From assembly GCF_024498355.1 (NCBI RefSeq), contig NZ_CP101833.1, positions 2,709,001-2,773,000 of the forward strand: a stretch of 64,000 nt of DNA, read 5' to 3'. Both the position numbers and the translations under genes were made by a program. This stretch comes from Bacillus pumilus. Its GTDB lineage: Bacteria > Bacillota > Bacilli > Bacillales > Bacillaceae. Below, piece by piece: positions 57,412 through 64,000 of the stretch. The notes beneath the pieces are model-generated. The model was not told the DNA's origin. It made no database searches and saw only the letters and a list, made by a program, of their open reading frames with translations. Numbering within the stretch: position 1 is the first letter of the stretch; each line of letters opens with the position of its first letter.

Positions 57412-59280
57412 ATGTTTCGTGCAATCATTGGTTGGTTATTACTTGCTGCCCTCATCCCACTATTTGTTCTGACTTTTTATCTATCAAAGGAAGAAGCTGC
57501 AAGTGTAAAGCCTGTTAACAAAGTGCTTGATCAAAAAATCAAGCTGGAAAAGATAGATTTTTCCCAAAACAGTTATATGTATGATCGGGATGGTTCTCTT
57601 ATCTCCGAGATCGTATCGAACGATGAGAACCGCGTTTTCGTGAAATACGATAAAATCCCTGATCCTGTGAAGGAGCTGTTCCTCCGCTCAGAGGACCGCA
57701 ACTTTTATGACCATAAAGGCATTGACTTTATGGGAGTTGTTCGCGCCCTTGCCGCAAATGTCAAAAACCAAGGCATTAGCCAAGGAGCCAGTACCATCAC
57801 ACAGCAGTTATCCCGCAACTTATATTTAAGCCATGAACGTTCGTTCAGCCGAAAGTTTACAGAGCTGCTCTATTCCTATGAACTAGAGCGTAAATTCACT
57901 AAAGATGAAATTCTCGAAAGCTATTTAAATACGATTTATTTCAGTAACGGTGTTTACGGTGTGGGTTCTGCGGCTAATTACTATTTTGATAAGCCGCTTA
58001 GTTCTTTGTCGCTGGCACAGATGGCATTTATCTCTGCTATTCCAAACAACCCAACGCTGTATGACCCATTGAAACAATTCAAACACACAAAGAAACGCCA
58101 AGAACGGCTGCTCGGTATTTTGAAGAAAGATGGCGTCATCACCAAGAAGCAATACAAAAAAGCCGTCAAAGAAAAAATCAGCTTGTCCTTAAGTGAAAAG
58201 AAAAATCTTTACCCTGACTATGTGACATATGCCAATGAGGAATTTACCGATCTTGTGTCTAATCAGGAAGGCTTTACAAAACGATTGAAGAAGGCCAAAA
58301 CAGCAGGAGCGAAAAAAGCCATTCAAAAAGAATTATCTGAAAAGGTCAGTGCCCTGCTCCAGGATGGCGTGAAGATTTATACAGCACTTGATCCTTCCTT
58401 ACAGCAAAGAGCAGTCTATCAGCTCAATACTCAATTGCCTTATCAAGGTGTGGAAGGCGGATCAGCAGTCATTAACCATGAAACCCATCAAATTGTTGCA
58501 CTTGCTGGCGGGAAAAACTACAAAAAGTTTGATTTCAACTACGCCTATCAAGCGCAAAGACAGCCCGGTTCTGCGATTAAGCCGCTTTTAGACTATGGTC
58601 CTTATATTGATCAAACCGGGGCAACGGCTTCAAGCACCATCAGTGCCGGCAAGTTTTGCAGCAGCGGATACTGTCCGCAGAACTATAATCATAAAACGTA
58701 TGGAACGGTCACACTTGAAACAGCCTTTAAGAATTCTTACAATACCCCTGCAATCCGAATGCTGGATACAGTCGGTGTCAAAAAAGGCTTCAGCTATTTA
58801 GAGAAATTCTCATTCGAGCATATTGTAGCGGATGATTATCGTCTTCCTTCTGCACTTGGAGGATTTACGAAAGGCTTCTCACCGCTAGAAATAACGGATG
58901 CGTATACCGTCTTTGGCAATCAAGGTGCCTACACGCAAAGTCATTCAATCACAAAGGTGACAGACTTAAACGGCAAAACCCTTTACAAGTGGAAGGAATC
59001 GCCGAAGCAAGTGTATTCTCAGCGTACAAATGAAACGATGCGCAAACTGCTTACCTCCGTTGTGAAAAGTGGAACAGGAAAAAAAGCGAATTTCAATTCC
59101 CCATACATCGGTGGTAAAACGGGGACATCCAATGACTACAAAGACATTTGGTTTGTTGGGCTGACCGATCAATACACAATGGGTGTATGGGTCGGAAGAG
59201 ATAGAGGAACGGTTGAATCCATTTATAGCTCAAGCCCGCACTTACGTATTTGGAAAAATACGATGCAATACGCCAGATAA
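57412..59280 (+). CDS. pbpD: PbpD, class A penicillin-binding protein 4
   Basis: 622 aa from the ATG at 57412 (GTGAGTG upstream); the earlier ATG at 57379 overlaps a likely -10 (TACGAT). N-terminal membrane anchor, transglycosylase domain (~80-260; SEDRNFYDHKGIDFMG, GASTITQQLSRNL), transpeptidase with SAIK (PGSAIKPLL), SYN (KNSYNTPAI) and KTGTS (GGKTGTSNDYKD). Builds peptidoglycan strands and cross-links. Length equals B. subtilis PbpD. Confidence 0.95.
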   Translation: MFRAIIGWLLLAALIPLFVLTFYLSKEEAASVKPVNKVLDQKIKLEKIDFSQNSYMYDRDGSLISEIVSNDENRVFVKYDKIPDPVKELFLRSEDRNFYDHKGIDFMGVVRALAANVKNQGISQGASTITQQLSRNLYLSHERSFSRKFTELLYSYELERKFTKDEILESYLNTIYFSNGVYGVGSAANYYFDKPLSSLSLAQMAFISAIPNNPTLYDPLKQFKHTKKRQERLLGILKKDGVITKKQYKKAVKEKISLSLSEKKNLYPDYVTYANEEFTDLVSNQEGFTKRLKKAKTAGAKKAIQKELSEKVSALLQDGVKIYTALDPSLQQRAVYQLNTQLPYQGVEGGSAVINHETHQIVALAGGKNYKKFDFNYAYQAQRQPGSAIKPLLDYGPYIDQTGATASSTISAGKFCSSGYCPQNYNHKTYGTVTLETAFKNSYNTPAIRMLDTVGVKKGFSYLEKFSFEHIVADDYRLPSALGGFTKGFSPLEITDAYTVFGNQGAYTQSHSITKVTDLNGKTLYKWKESPKQVYSQRTNETMRKLLTSVVKSGTGKKANFNSPYIGGKTGTSNDYKDIWFVGLTDQYTMGVWVGRDRGTVESIYSSSPHLRIWKNTMQYAR

Positions 59281-59298
59281 ACAGGAGGTTTGATTGCG

Positions 59299-59709
59299 AT
59301 GCATTCAACACATCCACCCCATTTAATTTTATTTGACGGTGTCTGCAACGTGTGCAGCGGCGCTGTTCAGTTTGTGATTAAGCGTGATCCGAATGAGCGG
59401 ATGATGTTTGCTTCATTACAATCAGATACAGGGCAGCGAATTTTACAAGAACATGGTTTGCCTTTAGATGAGTTCAATTCATTCATTTATATTGAAGAAG
59501 GCACTCTTTATATGAAGTCGACAGGCATTTTAAAAGCTGCACGGCATCTAACAGGAATATACCGGTGGAGCTATTTGCTCCTCGCCATTCCGCGTCCAAT
59601 CCGCGATTGGTTTTATCAACTGATCGCGAAAAACCGCTACAAATGGTTTGGTCAAAAAACATCCTGTATGATGCCTACACCCGATATTCAAAAACGATTT
59701 CTTTCATAA
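59299..59709 (+). CDS. yuxK: YuxK, DCC-family thiol oxidoreductase
   Basis: 136 aa from the ATG at 59299 (AGGAGG 10 bases upstream). DGVCNVCSGAVQF carries the DxxCxxC motif of the DCC family (thioredoxin-like). Basic tail KNRYKWFGQK. Role in disulfide exchange is inferred. Its terminator is the one duplicated around repeat copy C. Confidence 0.9.
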   Translation: MHSTHPPHLILFDGVCNVCSGAVQFVIKRDPNERMMFASLQSDTGQRILQEHGLPLDEFNSFIYIEEGTLYMKSTGILKAARHLTGIYRWSYLLLAIPRPIRDWFYQLIAKNRYKWFGQKTSCMMPTPDIQKRFLS

Positions 59710-59713
59710 AAAA

Positions 59714-59739
59714 AGCACCCTCCATCATCAGAGGATGCT
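59714..59739. repeat. Left terminator hairpin flanking repeat copy C
   Basis: AGCACCCTCC and AGAGGATGCT around ATCATC; two mismatched pairs. An A-run precedes it (T-run for minus strand transcripts). No T-run on the + side. Confidence 0.88.
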
Positions 59740-59914
59740 CAGATTGTTGACAAAGGGCTAAAATGATCTTTATTTTAGCCCTTTGTCTTCTTTTCAGCGT
59801 GATAGAAAACCCTTGAAGTCTAGGAAGGACGAGTACCGGAGCGGAGCGAATTTGACATTCGTGAGCACCGGCACGCAGGACTGACACCGAATGCGAGGGG
59901 TTGTCTACACGCTG
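59740..59914 (+). mobile_element. 175-bp hairpin-flanked repeat element, copy C
   Basis: Runs from CAGATTGTTGACAAAGGG to TCTACACGCTG. It keeps the perfect first stem (ACAAAGGGCTAAAAT/ATTTTAGCCCTTTGT) and the CAGCGTG/CACGCTG closing helix. Inserted between convergent yuxK and yufK. No ORF of its own. Confidence 0.87.
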
Positions 59915-59944
59915 AGCATCCTCCATCATCGGAGGATGCTTTCT
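59915..59944. terminator. Right terminator hairpin flanking repeat copy C
   Basis: AGCATCCTCC pairs perfectly with GGAGGATGCT around ATCATC and is followed by TTCTTTC. Two bases differ from the left copy. Likely the working yuxK terminator. Confidence 0.88.
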
Positions 59945-59953
59945 TTCGTCTGT

Positions 59954-60511
59954 TTAAGCAGGCAGACTCGCCATCACACTGTTATAAAGCTTAATAAATA
60001 AGTACAAAATGCCGATCAAAAACGTGGCCCAAAATAGCAAAATAAACATCATAAATCCAATTAAATTCAGCATAGAGAGCGATTGATAAATGCGTACAAT
60101 AACCCAGATAAAATAAACAAGACTTGCTAAAACAAAAAGTCCCACAAGCAGAATCAGCTGCTGCGTCAACAGAAAGGCAAGTAAGCTGGCAAACAAATAA
60201 ACAACGGATGCAATCCGAATTTTCTTTAAGTTCTCCCCTTCAGGGTCCTTTGCGAAAAAAAGTAGCGCCAGCTCTAAAACCGTATCTGCAATCAGTTTTA
60301 AGGCAGATAAGATCATAAAATAAATAAGTGCACATGCGGCAAAAAGAGCAAGACGGATGCCCTGTTCTGAAAAGAACTCCAGCATTCCTTTTAAAATACC
60401 TGCCTGAGTCAAGAAATCAGTGATGATGCCTACTGTGAAAATCGAAAAAGCAGAGCTGAATAGTAAAATAGAAATCAGCGGAAAATATCCAGTCAAATAT
60501 GTATTTTTCAT
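59954..60511 (-). CDS. yufK: YufK, membrane protein
   Basis: 185 aa from the ATG at 60511 (MKNTYLTGYFPLISILLFSS), the length of B. subtilis YufK. Five hydrophobic segments. No catalytic motif. Function unknown; convergent to yuxK and divergent from malK. Confidence 0.88.
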   Translation of the reverse strand: MKNTYLTGYFPLISILLFSSAFSIFTVGIITDFLTQAGILKGMLEFFSEQGIRLALFAACALIYFMILSALKLIADTVLELALLFFAKDPEGENLKKIRIASVVYLFASLLAFLLTQQLILLVGLFVLASLVYFIWVIVRIYQSLSMLNLIGFMMFILLFWATFLIGILYLFIKLYNSVMASLPA

Positions 60512-60696
60512 AAATAGTTCCTTTCTCATAAGCTCACATTTATTATGGCTCACTTAAAACGGATTGACAAGATACTTTCAACGTAAAATGGGAACAGCAT
60601 CAAATTTGTGATTTTGCACGTACATTCCTTCACAAACTTACATTTTCCCGTTAAAGTATTACTATTACGAAAAAATCGTGAGTTAGGGGTATACTC

Positions 60697-62295
60697 GTGA
60701 AAAAAACTTTAAGACTGCAAACACGGCTGACGATCTTTGTCTGTATCGTTGTCCTGATCTCCCTTTGTATCACATTCTTTACGATATGGTCGGAAACAGC
60801 CAAGAACATTCATCAACAGGAACGTGACATTGCCCTCTCCACTGCCAAAATGGTCGCAGAGGCACCGATCACGGCGGAATCATTAGAAAATCATTCATAC
60901 TCAGCACTGCGTGAATATACAACAAGTGTTCAGCAAATCACCAAAACTGAATTTGTTGTCGTCATGGATATGAACGGCATCCGCAAAACACATCCGAATC
61001 CGCAAAAGATCGGGAAGCCGTTTGCTGGCGGTGATGAAAAACCGGCATTACACGGTAAAGAACATATTAGTACGGCTTCTGGAACACTAGGCAGATCCAT
61101 GCGTGCTTTTGTTCCTGTTTATGATCAAAACGGAAAGCAGCTCGGGGCTGTAGCAGTAGGGATTACGTTAAAGGAAATTGATTTGATTATTCATCAAAGC
61201 TTACTTCCGCTCTACTTCGTCACATCACTTAGCCTTCTGTCTGGCATTATCGGTGCACTCATTGTTGCGCGAAAAGTGAAGAAGATTATGTTTGGGCTGG
61301 AGCCGGATGAGATCGCCACATTATTAAAAGAAAGAAGCGCCATGCTAGAATCAACAAAAGAAGGCATTCTTGCCGTTGATCAGCACGGTAAGATTAAGCT
61401 CGCCAATCTAGAAGCCAAACGCCTCTTTCATAATATGGGCATTCAAGTTGATCCTAGAGAACAAGATGTTCAGACTCTCCTCCCTTCAAGCGGCTTAAAG
61501 CAAGTGATTGAAACACGCAAGCCTCTGCTTGATCGTGACGTGAGAATGAATGGACTGGAACTTGTCTTTAACGAGGTGCCGATTACGGTAAAAGGTGAGA
61601 TTGTTGGGGCGATTGCTACCTTCCGTGACAAAACAGAAGTCAAACACCTCGCTGAGCAGCTAAGCGGCGTCAAGATGTATGCCAATGCCCTTCGTGCCCA
61701 GTCACACGAATTTATGAACAAGCTTCATGTGATTTTAGGATTGGTCCAGCTCAAAAATTACGAGGACCTTGGCACCTATATCAAAGATATTGCGATTTAT
61801 CAGCAAACAGAAACAAATGAAATCATCAACCATGTGAAAAACTCTGTCTTAGCAGGATTTTTACTAGGAAAACAAAGCTACATCAGGGAACAAGGCGCTA
61901 CCTTAGAAGTCATTTGCAGCACACAAGTCCCAAACACAGAGGACCCAGCAGTGACGCATGATCTCATTACCGTTATCGGCAACTTGTTAAATAACGCACT
62001 CGATGCTGTTTCTCATACAGAAATCAGAAATATCTCGATCTCATTCCGATACGTCCAGGAGCAGCTTCATATTGAAATCACGGACACAGGTGTCGGTCTG
62101 ACAAAAGAAGAACAGAACATCATGTTTGATCAAGGCTTTTCAACAAAAGGAGAAGACAGAGGATTCGGTCTCTACTTCGTTGACCAAAGCATCAAAAAAT
62201 TGAACGGACATATGATTGTCACGAGTGAAAAAGGAGAAGGAACGACCTTTAGTCTCCGCATTCCGTATAAACAAAAGGAGGATTCACATGATTAA
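60697..62295 (+). CDS. malK: MalK (YufL), malate-sensing histidine kinase
   Basis: 532 aa, CitA/DcuS type. TM1 (~12-35), extracellular PAS-like sensor (~36-172), TM2 (~175-195), cytosolic PAS, then H-box [21 protein letters not shown]-box [11 protein letters not shown] and ATP motifs DTGVGL, GFGLYFV. It senses malate and activates MalR. Start codon is GTG with AGGGG upstream. Confidence 0.94.
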   Translation: MKKTLRLQTRLTIFVCIVVLISLCITFFTIWSETAKNIHQQERDIALSTAKMVAEAPITAESLENHSYSALREYTTSVQQITKTEFVVVMDMNGIRKTHPNPQKIGKPFAGGDEKPALHGKEHISTASGTLGRSMRAFVPVYDQNGKQLGAVAVGITLKEIDLIIHQSLLPLYFVTSLSLLSGIIGALIVARKVKKIMFGLEPDEIATLLKERSAMLESTKEGILAVDQHGKIKLANLEAKRLFHNMGIQVDPREQDVQTLLPSSGLKQVIETRKPLLDRDVRMNGLELVFNEVPITVKGEIVGAIATFRDKTEVKHLAEQLSGVKMYANALRAQSHEFMNKLHVILGLVQLKNYEDLGTYIKDIAIYQQTETNEIINHVKNSVLAGFLLGKQSYIREQGATLEVICSTQVPNTEDPAVTHDLITVIGNLLNNALDAVSHTEIRNISISFRYVQEQLHIEITDTGVGLTKEEQNIMFDQGFSTKGEDRGFGLYFVDQSIKKLNGHMIVTSEKGEGTTFSLRIPYKQKEDSHD

Positions 62296-62995
62296 TGTGT
62301 TAATAGTAGAAGATGATCCAATGGTTGGGGAGCTAAACAAACGCTACTTGAGCCAAATAGATGGCTTTGAGTTAAAGGGAATCGCCACCTCCTTTCAGAA
62401 GGCACTAGAATGTTTAAAAACAGAAGTCATTCATCTTGTACTGCTCGATATTTATATGCCTGGACAAAATGGGCTGGCGCTATTATCAGAAATTCGTCAG
62501 CAAAATCATTCCGTTGATGTCATCGTCATTTCTGCTGCGAATGAAGTCGACGTTGTGCAGCAAACGATGCGAAACGGAGCCGTTGATTATTTAATCAAGC
62601 CCTTTGAATTCGAACGATTCCAATCAGCTTTAGCAGAGTATAAAAGAAAACACGCCTTGTACCAATCGATGAACAGCATCTCGCAAAATGATTTAGATGC
62701 GAAGCTCTTTCATAAAAAAGCAGAGGCGGAAAAAGTCCTTCTGCCAAAAGGCCTGACCAAAAGCACCCTCAAACTTATCTGGACAAGCATTCAATCATTT
62801 GGTCAGCAGGCTTTCACGACCGAAGACCTAGCCAATCATACAGAAATCTCTCAAGTCTCTATTAGAAAATACTTGAAATTCCTTGAGGACATCGAAGTAG
62901 TTGATGTGGAAATGGCATATGGGACAATTGGACGTCCTGTTTTCCAATATAAACTCAATACAAGCAATATGAATTTAATCCAGCAATATCTATAA
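62288..62995 (+). CDS. malR: MalR (YufM), response regulator for malate utilisation
   Basis: 235 aa from the ATG at 62288 (AAAGGAGG upstream), overlapping malK by 8 bases. Receiver domain with phospho-acceptor in [17 protein letters not shown] (Asp ~54) and [14 protein letters not shown]-terminal HTH ([20 protein letters not shown]). In B. subtilis it activates maeN and ywkA for malate uptake and use. Confidence 0.94.
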   Translation: MINVLIVEDDPMVGELNKRYLSQIDGFELKGIATSFQKALECLKTEVIHLVLLDIYMPGQNGLALLSEIRQQNHSVDVIVISAANEVDVVQQTMRNGAVDYLIKPFEFERFQSALAEYKRKHALYQSMNSISQNDLDAKLFHKKAEAEKVLLPKGLTKSTLKLIWTSIQSFGQQAFTTEDLANHTEISQVSIRKYLKFLEDIEVVDVEMAYGTIGRPVFQYKLNTSNMNLIQQYL

Positions 62996-63001
62996 TTTGA
63001 C

Positions 63002-63038
63002 GCATCTGACCTTTCACAAAGGCCAGATGTTTTTTTAT
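63002..63038 (+). terminator. malR terminator
   Basis: CATCTG-CCTTT pairs with AAAGG-CAGATG with one bulge on each side, followed by TTTTTTT. Confidence 0.82.
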
Positions 63039-63350
63039 GGCATGCGATGTAACAAACCCCTTGATATCAGTAGTTCCACTGTAATAGAGCACATTGCAAA
63101 AGCGGCATTATATCATATTTCAGTCTATAAAAAGACATCGAATGAAGCCTTTTAACATTTTTTTTAAAATAAAACAAATTTCTATTTATTTATTCGATCG
63201 GAAATGATAAATTATGATTGATTAGTTCAACGAGATATAAGTCTGATGTCTTACATCTTCTCTCCTGCACTCCATAAGTTTCTTGAGAAAGCAGGATAAA
63301 ATACCCTTTTCACAAGGAAGAGAAGATAGAGGTCGGTCATTTTTCGCGAG
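63039..63350 (+). other. Long leader/promoter interval before yufN
   Basis: About 310 AT-rich bases with no ORF. No purine riboswitch or T-box pattern was recognised. The CodY-like box lies at its 3' end. Confidence 0.5.
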
Positions 63351-63365
63351 ACTTTTCTGAAACTT
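63351..63365 (+). promoter_or_regulatory. Candidate CodY box before yufN
   Basis: ACTTTTCTGAAACTT matches the CodY consensus AATTTTCWGAAAATT at 13 of 15 positions. It ends 25 bases before the start codon. Nucleoside uptake genes of this type are CodY targets in B. subtilis. Confidence 0.7.
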
Positions 63366-63389
63366 TTAAATTTTATAGGGGGTTATGTT

Positions 63390-64000
63390 TTGAAGAAGCG
63401 CAAAATTGGACTAGCATTGTCCTTAGTCGTAGCAGCAGGAACCATCCTTGGAGCATGCGGCAACTCTGGCTCAAACAGCGGTGAAAGCAAAAAAGATAAA
63501 GATCAATTCACTGTTGCAATGGTAACTGACGTCGGTGGTGTCGATGACAAATCATTTAACCAATCAGCTTGGGAAGGTCTACAAGCATTTGGGAAAGACA
63601 ACAATTTAACAAAAGGTAAAAACGGTTTTGATTACTTACAATCTAAATCAGATGCTGACTATACAACAAACTTAAACACACTTGCTCGTGAGAAATTCGA
63701 CCTCATTTATGGAATTGGTTTCTTAATGCAAGATTCTATTAGTGAAATCGCAGATCAACGTAAAAAAAATCACTTTGGTATCGTTGATGCAGTAGTGAAA
63801 AAAGACAACGTAGCAAGCATTATGTTTAACGAAAACGAAGGATCATTCCTTGTTGGTGTTGCAGCTGCTCTTTCTACAAAGTCGAACAAAATCGGTTTTG
63901 TTGGCGGCGTTGACTCTGAATTAATCAGAAAATTCGAAGTTGGATTCCGCGCAGGCGTTGAAGCAGCTAACCCGAAAGCAAAAGTTGAAGTGAAATATGC
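63390..64000 (+). CDS. yufN: YufN (NupN), nucleoside-binding lipoprotein, partial
   Basis: First 203 residues, running off the right edge. Start TTG at 63390 with AGGGGG 7 bases upstream (the nearby ATG reads into a stop). Lipoprotein signal peptide: [17 protein letters not shown], lipobox LGAC, then a Ser/Gly linker. BMP/Med family periplasmic-type domain with [40 protein letters not shown]. It is the binding protein of the NupNOPQ guanosine/nucleoside ABC importer. Confidence 0.93.
   Translation, partial: MKKRKIGLALSLVVAAGTILGACGNSGSNSGESKKDKDQFTVAMVTDVGGVDDKSFNQSAWEGLQAFGKDNNLTKGKNGFDYLQSKSDADYTTNLNTLAREKFDLIYGIGFLMQDSISEIADQRKKNHFGIVDAVVKKDNVASIMFNENEGSFLVGVAAALSTKSNKIGFVGGVDSELIRKFEVGFRAGVEAANPKAKVEVKY

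Overview
The window looks like a chromosome segment of a Bacillus pumilus-group species (B. pumilus, B. safensis or B. altitudinis). Gene content and order on the right match the yug/yuf region of Bacillus subtilis almost gene for gene. The left third is a PBSX-like defective prophage. No rRNA, tRNA, CRISPR array or complete insertion sequence was recognised.

Positions 1-21,950 are the prophage. A divergent repressor (xre, + strand) faces a very short early region on the minus strand: a broken Cro-like gene, several tiny ORFs, a RusA-like remnant, an XtrA-like protein and the late activator xpf. Then comes the late operon: terminase (xtmA, xtmB), portal, protease, capsid, head completion, sheath, tube, tail chaperone, tape measure, LysM protein, baseplate and a tail-fibre-type protein at the left edge. 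No integrase, replication gene or complete lysis cassette lies in the window; the lysis genes are probably beyond the left edge. A type I toxin-antitoxin module (27-aa membrane toxin plus antisense RNA) sits between the tail tube and tail chaperone genes. The chaperone gene ends in a canonical -1 frameshift site, and the tape-measure gene appears to start with CTG.

Positions 22,200-28,320 hold unlinked housekeeping and accessory genes: a lone biotin synthase under a BirA-type operator, a secreted YvgO-like protein under a sigma-B-type promoter, undecaprenyl-pyrophosphate phosphatase, a YubA-type exporter, a DoxX-like protein, a YulF-like oxidoreductase and a DJ-1/PfpI protein. Positions 28,400-36,820 are four tandem chemoreceptor paralogues with sigma-D-type promoters.

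Positions 36,976-64,000 follow the B. subtilis tgl-yug-kin/kap-pbpD-yuf order: spore transglutaminase, a nitronate monooxygenase-like enzyme, yugU, yugS, yugP, yugO, yugN, a GerPA/PF-like protein, pgi, two iron alcohol dehydrogenases, yuzA, yugI, alaT-alaR, yugF, yugE, patB, kinB, kapB, kapD, yuxJ, pbpD, yuxK, yufK, malK-malR and the start of the nucleoside-binding lipoprotein yufN.

The most unusual feature is a 174-175 bp structured repeat present three times (19,226-19,400 reversed; 46,549-46,722; 59,740-59,914). Each copy is flanked on both sides by a copy of the local transcription-terminator-like hairpin, 26-27 bp long, different at every locus and identical or nearly so within a locus. 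This is the pattern expected of a small element that inserts at terminator hairpins and duplicates the whole hairpin. A fourth locus (27,733-27,790) carries only a diverged version of the element's first hairpin, used as an ordinary terminator.
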